From Bursaphelenchus xylophilus (Eukaryota; Nematoda; Chromadorea; Rhabditida; Aphelenchoididae), in NCBI GenBank assembly GCA_904066235.2, contig CAJFCV020000002.1, positions 6,138,001 through 6,202,000 on the forward strand: 64,000 nucleotides of DNA, given 5' to 3'. The position numbers and the translations under genes were made by a program. The notes beneath the pieces are model-generated. The model was not told the DNA's origin. It was given only the letters and a program-made list of their open reading frames with translations, and searched no databases. The stretch's first letter is position 1. Every line of letters begins with the position of its first letter. Below, piece after piece: positions 20,100-31,100 of this stretch.

Positions 20100-22402
20100 T
20101 TCATAAAGACCGGATACCCCCGGAATCGAACCTGAGCCAAATTAATGTCATTCTCGAGCCGTTTTCTCGTTGTAAAAATATGCCGCGGTGATGAAATGTA
20201 AAATTACAAAAGGTTCGGCCTCATGAGTTTGAAGACGTATTTTTACAACATTCTCCCCCGCGGGGCTCTCTGTCCTGTTGAGCTTGTGAAGGCATTCATC
20301 GACCGCAAGTTTTTTTAACCCACTGCACTATGGGAGCAACTCGATTTCCTCTCTTTCTTTTCTCCCAAATAAAAGACCGCCAAAACTCACATTCAACGGA
20401 GAAAAAACAAATAATTAGGAGCAAAACGAGGTGACCCCATGTCCAGAACGACACCATGGTGCACTAGACGTTGCATATGAACATTTAAATATCTGAAAAA
20501 ATATGATTCTTGTAATCCTGATTGTTTTCGCGGCTTTCCGGGTCAATAGAAAATCGATCGACACGAGGCGTAGAACAGACGGAGAGCCAAAAAAAGGTTG
20601 CAGGATGTGCCTACGAGGTCTAGGAAAGCCGTAAGGTGATTGGCGGACGCTCGACAAAGGCTCGGCGGAGACTCACCGTTTATTAACTAACAGGGGAAGT
20701 ATCCCAAGTGCGACGCTCAGATTTTGATGAAACTCGGCACAAATGTAGAATAATTTTTTTTTGAAATATATGCGAGAATCCTAGCTCGCGCCTTGCAGAA
20801 ACCACCGAGATATTTTGAACGAAAGTCGACGAAAATTCGAGACTTTTTGTCGAATTTCAGCACGAAAATTTGCATCCCTATTTCTACCGTAAAGGTTAAT
20901 ATTTCCACAAAAAATGATTTTTTTTGCACAAAACTAGGAAAGTTATGGCCAAAAAGTGTTTTTCTCTCTGACCGCTCTGCGCGTTTAGCGTACTCTCACG
21001 GCCGCAAAGATCGTTGCGTACCTCGGCTTCGCCTTCAAAGCGCGAGCTAAAACTTTGAGGAATGATATTTATAGTCTATGTGTGTGCAAGATTTAAAGAA
21101 AATCTGAGCGTCGCACTTGGGGTACTTCCCTTGTAAGCCTTCTCCTAGCTTCCCCCATGCCTGCAACGACAAATCGAGGCAACTCAAAGTATCGTCGATC
21201 CGAACTCGAAAAGTCGTAGCGCCATTTTTTCTCGAGAAAATAATACAATTGACGAAAATGATGCCTATAATACAGTAAATGAACTGAACTACATCAAAAA
21301 AAGAATTATATTTTCATTAGATATTCACCAAAAAGCAAAAAAAAGTAACTGCGGCATAAATTACCTAAATCATCTAACTTTTCGGTCTTGAAGGCCACCT
21401 AATCACTCAAACACAAAACGATTTAATGAACAATTATTCGGCAGATGGAGGCCAAGGGTAATATTGGCCAAGGAAATCCCAGGAAAAGAAGTTCAGGAAG
21501 TGCGGGTCGTCGGACTCGAACCACAAACCCATGAATGTTTTAATCGACCAGATTAAAGTGTTAAAAATAAATAGCACTAAAACAAAGTGAGTTAGTGCTT
21601 TCCTTCCGGCGCCAAAAAACGAAAATCGAGCAAAGGAAATTGGAGACCGAAGCCGGCAAAGGATGGGCTATGGAATAGTATAGACAATCCCCGGCCCACA
21701 TATAAATTGAGCTAATGATGCGACGGTAAGTGCCACACAACTTTTTACTCAAGTTTCTATCAATTAGAGAGCGCCTAGAGCTCTGATTCACTTCCAATGA
21801 AAACTTTCATTCCCATAAAATTTACTTTAGTAAGATCTCGTACCTTTCCAGGTTTAATTGGTCAGATGACAAAAACCACCGGAGACTAACAACTCCGCCT
21901 TATCTTGAGTATAACATAGCTATTCACAGCTCCAGGAGATTGATATTTTTTGGTTTGATAATTCAGAAACTTTACCATGACGTTAGCGCATTCAAAAGTT
22001 ATTTCCAAATATCTTCGTCCTTTTTATCGACTTTCTTTTCTTTTATTTAATTTATCTCTGACCCCGCTGAGTCTCGATCCCGCCAAAAACAGTTCGAGAG
22101 AAACAAAAGAAAGGAAACCGCAGCCAATTTAGCTGATAGCATCGATCAACTCTCGAGAATCCTCAGTTGCGCAACAAGATAGACATCTTCATCACTGGAA
22201 TTCCGTCAAGGCCACAGAAACAATAAAACACTACAATATTAACGAAACCTTTATTAGTGGAGAAAACCCCGATATCAACAAAACAAAATAAAATGTACAA
22301 GTAATCGCTAAGAAGGTGAGGTAACAAAGTGATAACAAAATAAAACTCTTTATGTTATAATACAATGGAGATGCTCAAATCATAAAATAACCGTCATGTT
22401 TC
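20100..22402. other. Gene-poor stretch with one foldback element
   Basis: No gene recognised. It contains the ACAAGG-type foldback element at 20690-21134. Two sequences resembling a tRNA T-arm (around 20120-20140 and 21507-21530, minus strand) lack the rest of a tRNA. The right end is downstream of the first CDK inhibitor gene. Confidence 0.5.
20690..21134. mobile_element. Foldback element, ACAAGG family (CAAGTGCGACGCTCAG subtype)
   Basis: The left end ACAGGGGAAGTATCCCAAGTGCGACGCTCAGATTTT and the right end (inverted) ACAAGGGAAGTACCCCAAGTGCGACGCTCAGATTTT bound a 445-bp element. Weaker inverted similarity continues inward (AGCTCGCGC near both arms). The element at 49615-50065 is a close relative. 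Open frames inside it are low-complexity. Confidence 0.85.
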
Positions 22403-23154
22403 TTAATGCCGGGGCTTCTTGGGAGTGGTGTAATTGCTCTCCTTCTTCACCTTGAAGTCCTTGGACAGGTTAACCTTCCGCGGCGACTTTATGGCTACTT
22501 CCTGTTGCAATTGAGTGGTCGAATTCTTGATTTCAGTAGATTCTAGTGACATGGAACGATCTCTCTTCCTCTTAGAAGGTGTCCGAAGATGTGCAGGAAC
22601 GGAATCTCGGGCTGGCCTTGATCGATAAAAGGCCGGGACCTAAAAGGAAAAAACATTTATTAGGCATCGGACAAACAAAAGAGCCGATCGCATCCAGTTG
22701 AGCCCTAAATCCCCATTTTAGATGGCTCTAAACCCCGTTCTGACCTTTCGCTGACCGCACAAAGAATAATAAGAATATTTTACCTATCCAGTGTTCAGCG
22801 TAATAAAATCATAAATACTTTCAGAAAAACCGGAAAAAATTCCAAATTACCCACAAACCCTTGAATCAGGTTAAAAAATTACATTATACTTACTTCGTCT
22901 TCTGGGACGGACTCATATTCAATCTCAGCACCATGACCGCCGTTCTCAGAAGAACAGGGCCGTTCTCTCTCAAAATCAAACTGCCACCGTTCTTTGGCCT
23001 TCTCAGCTCGATTGTGAGCCATTTTATTCAACCATTCGTCAGTTTCCTTAGGATCCGGGACTCCAAACAAGACTCTCCTGACCTGTCGATTCCTCAATTT
23101 CATCGAGAATTTGACACCGACGGTCTTTTCTTTAGTCGGACTCTTCGGTTTCAT
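22403..23154 (-). CDS. cki: Cip/Kip-type cyclin-dependent kinase inhibitor (copy 1)
   Basis: Exons 22894-23154 and 22403-22639 give 165 residues. The N-terminal half is a CDI domain: RRVLFGVPDPKETDEWLNK (cyclin-binding RxLFG motif), then ERWQFDFERERP (the W-x-F-D-F CDK-binding strand) and EYESVPEDEVPAFYR. The C-terminus is basic and proline/serine-rich (TPSKRKRDRS, ending YTTPKKPRH), suggesting a nuclear localisation signal. Family members bind cyclin/CDK2 in the nucleus and arrest cells in G1. The start lies 12 bp after a GATTTTAG acceptor, a probable trans-splice site. A second inhibitor lies 4.3 kb upstream on the same strand. C. elegans cki-1 and cki-2 are also neighbours. I cannot tell which copy corresponds to which. 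Confidence 0.9.
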
Positions 23155-24475
23155 TTTCCCAACCAACTAAAATCAAAGAAATTAACAAAAAAGGAAAATA
23201 AACACAAAAAAGGCACGAAATGCACCGCAAAATGAAGCCGATAAACAGAAATTGATTCGGAACGATAAGAAAACCGGAACGTTGGAGGAATGGAGTGCGC
23301 GAATATCCACCTAAAACAACATAGGAAATGCCTGCCTCATTCTTTGCGCTCCCTTGCCGAGAATTTTTGACTCTTCGATCTTCCACAAACGCGTTTTTTC
23401 CAAAATATTTTCTCGCAGGCGGCGAGCTGCGGCCGAGAATCCGCATGCTGCGGGACATTTTATCCGCTGAAAATGTGAACTCTTGACTATTTTTTTAATT
23501 GTAATTTTGTTTTTGTGAAACTACTTTTGTGCATGGTATAGTTTACACAGGGGCTACCATGGCACGTATTTCTTGGGCAAACGCTCCAAACGATGGATTA
23601 ACGATGCGGCATCGATGGAGAAGAGTTACGTAATTCCGATAATGTGGTTTAGGTGATTATAAAGGTAAGTCTCTGGGTAAGCACACATTTGTTTGCAAAA
23701 TAATACGCGAATGTGACCTCTCGAGTGAATTTGACCTTCATCTCAAGAGTAAGGTCAACCTTTTTTAAGTGTTAGGCATGGGTTGATAATAACAAGAAAT
23801 ATAGAAAAAACAAAATTGGCTGATATAGTTTGGGGAAACATAAAAAGCCGTTTGTTTGCATATCTCGTGGTAATGTCATCCTTCTGATTATTTCCATTGT
23901 TTCACTGATTTTAACGAGTTGGACCCCTCAAATTGATAGATTGCTATTTTCGGTAGTCAAACAAGAGTGATTTGTAATGTCCAGAAAAGTTTTTTAAACA
24001 AATGGAGGTGGTCTCGGGAGAAATTGCTTATCTCCGAGTTTGTGCTGTACAAGAGAAGGGAAGGCAGGGAGTTGCAGTTTTATGGCCTTCTCTAATTATT
24101 TTATTGGCCATCTAGAAGGCCTGCAGATTGTTCTCTGGTCCAAATCTAGTCTTTTCGAAACTAAACTCACAAACTTGTTTACCATTACGTGTTTTTAGTT
24201 TCACGCAGTGTTTTTTCAAACTGAATTGACGCGCCACTTTCACCGACTTTCCCCCGGACGTGAATTTGCATGCCCTCACGTTGTTTAGTGGTTTTGGCGG
24301 GTTTTTTCTCCAATGACCACAATTTGCTCTCAAGTTCATGAACAATGGGCCTTGGAACGGAATGGGAGGTGATTCCTGGAATTAGGAATAACCCTTGTTA
24401 AAAAACGCGCCAAAAAAGTGAAATCTATTTTAAAATAATTAGAATCGAAACAAAATGTTAGAAAAGTGATGACTT

Positions 24476-25070
24476 ACAAGGAAAGTACTTTTATGGGGGC
24501 TCCTACTTTTTGACGGGACATATCTCAAAAAATCAGAAAAAATGTGCTGATCAAGGATATATAAATCTTAGCTGCCCATTTTAGGTTTTTAGGGGTGAAA
24601 ACTCAATCGGAAGTTGACTTAAAGTCCTATATGAACCCCTTTTCGCTTAATTTTTCACAGGTTTGCAATTTTTATTTTGGCTTAAAATGATGTTTATTGA
24701 GTTTCTAAGACTTAAAAAATCAGTCTTGGCACAAAAAATTATTTTTCCGACCTTCAACTTCAAAAAAAGTTGATTCGGCCCAAAAGGGAAATCGAACCCG
24801 TGCGGCCTTCCCGCTCTTGATTCCCAGACTACGGCACTAGCCACTCGGCCACCCCGCTCTCTTTCGAAGGAAGAGACCGACTGCGCTTTTTATCCTTTCG
24901 AATCCCTGCGCCATTTGTAGGAAAATTAAGCCAGCTTTTGGGCATTTTCACCCCTAAAAGCCTAAAATGGGCAGCTAAGATTTATATATCCATGATCAGC
25001 ACATTTTTTCTGATTTTTTGAGATATGTCCCGTCAAAAAGTAGGAGCCCCCATAAAAGTACTTTCCTTGT
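24476..25070. mobile_element. Foldback element, ACAAGG family with tRNA-like core
   Basis: Near-perfect terminal inverted repeats of about 130 bp begin ACAAGGAAAGTACTTTTATGGGGGC and run to TTTTAGGGGTGAAAA. They enclose a 595-bp element. The centre carries, on the minus strand, a tRNA-like module (listed separately). The terminus is shared with the elements at 20690, 49615 and 50133. Confidence 0.9.
24786..24855 (-). other. tRNA-like module (class II, A and B box) inside a foldback element
   Basis: The minus strand reads GCGGGGTGGCCGAGTGGCTAG...GGGTTCGATTTCC. This gives a good A box (TGGCCGAGTGG) and B box (GGTTCGATTTCC) at tRNA-Leu/Ser spacing. The 3' acceptor strand does not pair with the 5' end, so it is not a functional tRNA. 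It is better read as a tRNA-derived Pol III promoter. It is preceded by CTCTTCCTTCGAAAGAGAGCGG, which recurs in the element at 50133. Confidence 0.7.
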
Positions 25071-27502
25071 TAGAAAAATAGGGGCTAAGCAGTTCAAGGA
25101 CTATGTTCTTAGGAAATTACTGTTTTCTCTCGTTGTCTGAGGCTTTGATCTATGTGTTATCAACACGCATCTCGTCCCGGGCAGCTAATTTTGGGTCGGA
25201 CGTGTGGTCCCTCACTCAGCTTATCAATTCCCATTGAAACTCTTTTCGAAGCAGGTTTACGGCCTTATTTCGGGTAGGGTATTAGTAATAAACGACTTGC
25301 TCTCGGACGTTTATCAGCCCGCTGTGTTGAGATTGGACCCATGCCCAACCGGTTTACCGAACGAAACGCCAATCTATAGTCGGAGCCGAGAACTTTATTA
25401 TGTAATCGAAGCGAGGGGCGATGAGCCATCAGCGAAATAATTAAGACAGGATTGCATAATCGATGAAAAGGTCAGCCTCGGACCCGGCTAAAGACTCACA
25501 TGCGATCCAAACTTAACAGCTAACCACACGGGGAACGGGGTTGACAGCCAGGGGACAGCAATTGTTACCTTTGTTCGGAGTTGTTTTTGGGAACCGAATT
25601 TGGCGCCAAACTGAGAAACAAAATGACTTCAATCAAGGTGACAAGTTGCTTCTTCTGACCGCATTTGCCCTTTAGATGTGTCCTGACCAAAGGGCGGATA
25701 AAGGGGAGCGCGATGGGCTTTGTTCGCCTATTAATGGGACAACAAACATACGGTCGGCGGTCACTCTTTTCGCGCACATCCCGCTTAATCCCTCCAAATA
25801 TGGTGAATGGAATACCGCCTGAAAGATTAGACGGGAGCAAAGGAATGGCCGAGACCGTTTTGTTTGTCTTCGGCACAATAAAGGCCCTTTAACATATGCT
25901 TTGGCTTTTATGTGCCGTTTTGTGGTCATGCACAGGTCAATTCTACTCTATGTCAATGCAAATAGTGATTAGAAAAACGTAATGAGGATGAATTAAGTAC
26001 TATAATTGCCATGATATTGCGCCCTTCTAAGTATAATCGTCACAAATCTCTTAATAATGAAGCGAAGGAATCTCTGAGTTATGATTTGTCTTTTCTTTCC
26101 ATCTGTTCCACATATGTTGCATAATTGAGATGTGAGGAGTAATTGAGAGTGTCATGTCCTCAAGATGACCGGCCAGATGGTTGCGAGAGGATGTAAATAA
26201 GTGCGATCTCATGCGATTTAATCTGTTGGAAGGCCATCGAGATCATTACGGGCTAATCTCTAATTGAGGGTCATGAATCTTATGGTTTAATTGGTTCGAT
26301 ATCGTATAATGGTTAATAAAACGAAATTATTGACCTCCTCACCTTTTTATAACCCTTTGCCCATGAATGAATTTTTCAGACAGTAGCAGGGCCCAGCCGC
26401 TTTCGATTAGTTTTGGTATGGGCGATCAGATTCTGACTGTCCACTTTTTGCGATCTAATCAATTGTTATTCAATAGGTGTCTTTGTAATGTCACTGGTTT
26501 TGGGACTCGAGATTGCGTCTGTTTTTGGGTTGGGAGAAAAAGGACCGAAGAAAGAATGCCCGTTCCCGATCGCTCTCTCTGCCCTTCCTTTGTTCGGGCC
26601 CTGACTCAGACGTGGCCGGGCTGGTCATTGTCCATTCTTCTCTGTTTCCAAACGGCTAAACCATTGTGCGCAAAAAACTTGGCCTCATCGTTTCGGACAG
26701 GAATCGCAGGTGCACAGACCCGGATCTTCAGTTTTCCCTACAAAAAATTTGCATTTCGGATCCAAGAGAGACGAATTCGAGTAAAGGCACAGGTGTTTCC
26801 CCCATTTACATCCGTCGAACAGGACTTTCAGGCGACAATTATGACCTAATCGAGGGGTGTCAGAGCAACAGGGGAAATAGCCGGTCATACCGGGGGAATG
26901 ACCGGAAATCGGAACAGCTGGATACCAGATTACGCGAGACTCATACATCATACCACCGGACGAATGATATTAATAGGGCAACTTCCGGACTTGATTTCGC
27001 TCGCGGCGTTGGGATAAACGATAATTAAATGTCAGATGCGGGATGAACAAAGAGACCTTCAAGGGAAAGGCATTCATTAAAAAAGCGGAAGCCAATAAAC
27101 AAATGCGGTCCCAGGAGACAAAAGAGATGGGTCAGCGCTTATTATAACGAACAATGATGTCGCCTCTCCCTTTCATTTTCGATCAAAGTTGGCCACATTT
27201 GGCCGGTCAATCCCTTTTCCGCCCGATACCACAAATCGAGAGCCGCCGAGAGTTCTCAGAGGCCTTAAAACTCTGAATATGACATTATAAAACCACCAAG
27301 GACGAACTCTCTGCAATTACTGAAGGTCAGCCCTCCGATATTCTTCACCATTATTACAACAAAATGGACAAGGTCGAGCTTTGACTATATAATTTACTGG
27401 AGTAAAACTTCTAACAAGCAACGTTATAAATGATATATACATGGACTAAGCAAGGCATTACAACAAAACTGACTAGCAATCAACCAACAACTGCGTTCAG
27501 GT

Positions 27503-28162
27503 TCATGGCTGGAGCGAGAAACGACGATTGGCACGTTGGTTTAGTTGTTTTAGGGGCTTCGAGATGGGTGCAGCTTGCTTAGTATGCTTTCGCCGGCAAA
27601 TGTAAGCTGAAAAAGGAAAAATTAGTAATTGTGACAACAAAAAATGCATACAATAAAACATACATAATGAGAAAAATTAATAATGATGAAATAACTTACA
27701 AGTAATTGGTTGTTGTTTGTGAGGAGTCTCTAGGCCGGAAGGTTGTTTGCGAGGGGTCTGAAGACCTGCAGGACGTTTATTTTTCTGGAACTTTTCGAAG
27801 ACCAGGCTCTTCTTGAATACTGGATCAAAATTCTCAGAATCTGAGGATTCATCTGATGATGATTGGAACGGGAATTCGACTGGTCGGTAGAACTGAGGTA
27901 CTTTGTCGTTGCTTAGAACCGTATATTCCAACTGGGATCTGGACGAGGAAGGGATGGGCTGACCCAAATTGAAGTCGAACTCCCAACGTTCCGACTTCTC
28001 CCGGGCGATGTCAGCCAGCAATCTATCGAGGAATCCATCGTTGGACGATTCTCCGTTTGCCATAAACAAATTCCGTGCAGAGTCGAGATCTTTGGGCGAC
28101 CGACAGGAAGTTGAGAAAACACGCTTGACTTGAAAAGCACCGGAAGGCATGACTGAGTTCAT
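27503..28162 (-). CDS. cki: Cip/Kip-type cyclin-dependent kinase inhibitor (copy 2)
   Basis: Exons 27700-28162 and 27503-27606 give 188 residues. The CDI domain is recognisable but more diverged than in copy 1: VKRVFSTSCRSPKDLDSARN replaces the RxLFG cyclin-binding strand. It is followed by FLDRLLADIAREKSERWEFD, FNLGQPIP and VPQFYRPVEFP. A serine-rich linker (SSSDESSDSENFD), two PRKQPSG/PHKQQP repeats and a basic tail (YICRRKHTKQ) follow. The missing LFG suggests weaker cyclin binding. CDK binding through W-x-F-D-F should be kept. The start lies 14 bp after TTTTTCAG. About 5 kb of gene-free sequence lies upstream. Confidence 0.88.
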
Positions 28163-31100
28163 TAAATGAGATCTGAAAAATCAATATGATCAATCCGAAA
28201 AAAACGTATTACGCGACAAAACGACCATACGGTATTTAAAAAATGGAACTCAAAAGGGAATCGCTCGCTTTGAAGCCGACGAAGAAAACGACAACTGATC
28301 GCCGGGTTTTGTCGTCGGCCCGAATAGAAGGAGGAAGGGGCAGGACCGGGTGAGGAGACATTGACGCCGCCCCCTCCGCGCTAGGCACAGAGCGGAGGCA
28401 AACACCGGGACGCGCTGCAAGTCGCTCGCTCTCGAAAATAAAGCGACTGCCTCAACCGCCTACCCACGCCCGACCGACGCTCGAGAGCGAACGCGCCCCA
28501 GCGAAGGGAGACAGAGCCATGTTCGAGTTAATCCAGGCGATCACACATCCCCGGCGTCCGGCCAACAAGGGTCAATGGTCGGCCAAGAGCACCCCGCAGA
28601 GCTGGACATTCCCTTTTTGAAAAAAAACGCCATACAAAACACCTAAAACAGGCGGCCGTCTTGTCTCCCAGTTGACCGCAGAGCCGGACGTTACGACGCC
28701 CCAAAGCCATCACTTTTCTCGCGACATTCTACGAAAAAGATTGCCGTTGCGCATAAAAAACCACTGGCAGAAGACGAATCGACTACGAATTTGCATAAAA
28801 ATGATTTAATGAAGTAAAAGCCAAAAATTTGAATGGGAATCGGACCTCGCCCACCTCGTCCGGCCCTTGCGCAATATCCCATTTTAAACCCCGTTGACCT
28901 TTCATCCGGATATATAAAGCAGATGGTTATTGCGTAGGCTATTGCATATGAATATGGATGGCAATAAAAGAGATCTCGGATAAACAGAGAATGGTGAATT
29001 AATGGGATCGCCGGCAGCGAGTGTTTGCACCCACAGGCAGCCAACAGACTGAGTGGCGTTTACAAAACCGAGTCAGCCTTCTCGAGCGCTAAGACTCCGC
29101 CCCTGTTATGTTAACCTTAAGCGGAGCGTTTGAATTCTTTTTGCGGCCGGAGAAACAAAAACTTTTGCCACCTTTCGCCGCCGTTCCTCCTAATCGACGT
29201 CGAGATCTGTTTGAATGGAGTCTTGAGCGAGGCGGCGACATGCCGGGGACACTCGAGATGGGTCGATAATGGAGATGAAATCATCAGCACCACCCAGCGC
29301 TTTGATTCGGATCTCGCTTTACACAAACGCCGGGCCACCGTTGCAGTTTTTAGATGGGACCGCAAAGAGTTTGAATTCAAAAGGACGGCCTTTCAAAGTT
29401 CAGAGCCGCTCCCGAATGGGCTGAATCAGATGGCCACAGCCAATTGCCCATTCAAATCGGCAACTTTTTTGGTCATTTGTCTCCGCCAAATTGGATTTTC
29501 AGTTCCGAGAAACAATCGCAACAAATAGTTTAAAGCGGATTTGAATTCAAAAGGAGTCGGCGTTAATCCAGCGTTCCGAAAAAAATCAGCGAGCAGGGAA
29601 GGAAGGCACAGTTTACGAAAGATGGCCCAAGTTCGTAATTCCATTGTCCCCACGGGTTTGCGAAGTACTTCAAAACAATAGAATCCTATGACTTGCCGTT
29701 TCCACAACTTTTTGCGACTTGTCAAACGCGCCAAACTTCGATGTTTTTGTGTCATGCGACTACTGAAATGTTGCCTGTCAAGTGATCGCTACCTGTAATT
29801 GACAGCGGAATGATTTGCAGCTTGTTCACCAAAAAAGTTTTGCGCTTCAGATGCTCGGATCACAAAAAAACGGCCTGGATTCTTATCAGTGCAACCTCAG
29901 CATAACAAAAAAACTCCGAGGAAAAGGACATGAGTGGAGATTCGCGCCAAAAAATGAATGAACAAATGATGCCTGAGGCAGCTACGTGTTCTAACGTTTC
30001 GCCCGCTCCCCCCCGGAGGCCCTATCACCACGAACCCGATCTTTCTTTTCGCCCACTTTTTGGCGGGAAACCGTGAAGGAAGCCGGCTCTTTTTGCGTGC
30101 TTGTTACTCTGTTTTTTGTTGATCTGAAGCACACAAAAAGACGTCGATTCACGCTGATCACTCGCCATAAATGCCACATTTTCGCGCCAGAAACCTTGTC
30201 TTCCGACCATCTGATTCAGTTGGAATGGGGCCGAAATAAACACAAAACAAATAAAACACAGTGGAGTACAAGGAAAATTGTAAGAAAACGACACATTAAG
30301 TCCCCCCACGCGCCCTCTTGGAAAACCTGATAGGCAAAATTGGTTTCGTAATGGCCACATTAAGTGAGTGCCTGGATAAAAAGAATTAAAGAAACTTTAT
30401 AAGAAATTAACAAGCACAATAAAGACAATTTTTGAGTTGAGGTTCCGAGAGTGAAAATCATCCCGATTCCCCCGACGGAATAGATCGCCGTCGTTGATTG
30501 ATCTTGAGGATAACCTAGATTCCCCGACTGAACTAGTCACCAGTAGACGCTGTTCGATTCGGAGGTTGGTTCTCAGAGCCCTCAAACGATAGGCTTTACA
30601 GCTCTTGAAATTTCCCCACAAAGCATTCATCTGACGGGGATATTCGTGGGAAATCTCATGGTGATCTTATGAATAAAGGAGTCTCCATATGGATGCCACC
30701 TCTTTTCGTTTCTGTAAAGTTTATTTTTTGACGTTTTGTTTTCTTTAAGACTTGTTTGAGTCTAGAGTCTGTAAATAAAATTCTAAAAAGTTTACTGTTG
30801 CCCCATTTTACGACCACTCTGACCTCAACCAGTGCACAAAAACTAACTCAATTTACAGCCCATTCAAGACTTGTAATTTACGAGTTCCCTTGAGCGTTTT
30901 CCGCACAAAAAATGACTGCCCAAGGTCGGCGTGTGAAGTGTTTGAGTCAAAAGTCAGGCCTTCGTTAACACTAGTTGCGAAAGAATCGCGGCTCCGTCGA
31001 CAGCCAGCTGTCCCGTTTTTGAGCTGGCTGCGCGCCAAACACCCTGTCCTTTAAGTGAACACGTCCACAATGTTTTTTGTCCCATTAGCAGCACGTTTTG

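Larger units (their letters stand above)
23155..27502. other. Region between the two CDK inhibitor genes
   Basis: 4.3 kb without a gene I can support. It lies upstream of copy 1 and downstream of copy 2, so it may hold the control elements of copy 1. One complete foldback element is inserted at 24476-25070. Open frames of 80-160 codons occur on both strands around 25.6-27.0 kb (for example 26367-26849 plus) but none has a start, splice and stop context that convinces me. Confidence 0.5.

Noticed and set aside
20105..20160. Possible tRNA gene on the minus strand (GGTTCGATTCCGGGGGTATCC)
   Set aside because: The 5' half has no matching acceptor strand, D-arm or anticodon arm at the expected distance.
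21500..21560. Possible tRNA gene on the minus strand (GGTTCGAGTCCGACGACCCGC)
   Set aside because: No pairing GCGGGTC 5' strand or A box upstream; only a T-arm-like segment is present.
24786..24855. Functional tRNA-Leu/Ser gene
   Set aside because: A and B boxes are good but the acceptor stem does not pair, and the sequence is embedded in a mobile element.
26367..26849. 160-codon plus-strand frame
   Set aside because: No start context, splice partner or recognisable motif; a second plus frame and a minus frame are open over the same bases.
30397..30630. 77-codon minus-strand frame behind a CCGTCAG acceptor
   Set aside because: Plausible but unsupported: no family, no partner exon and a weak acceptor context.
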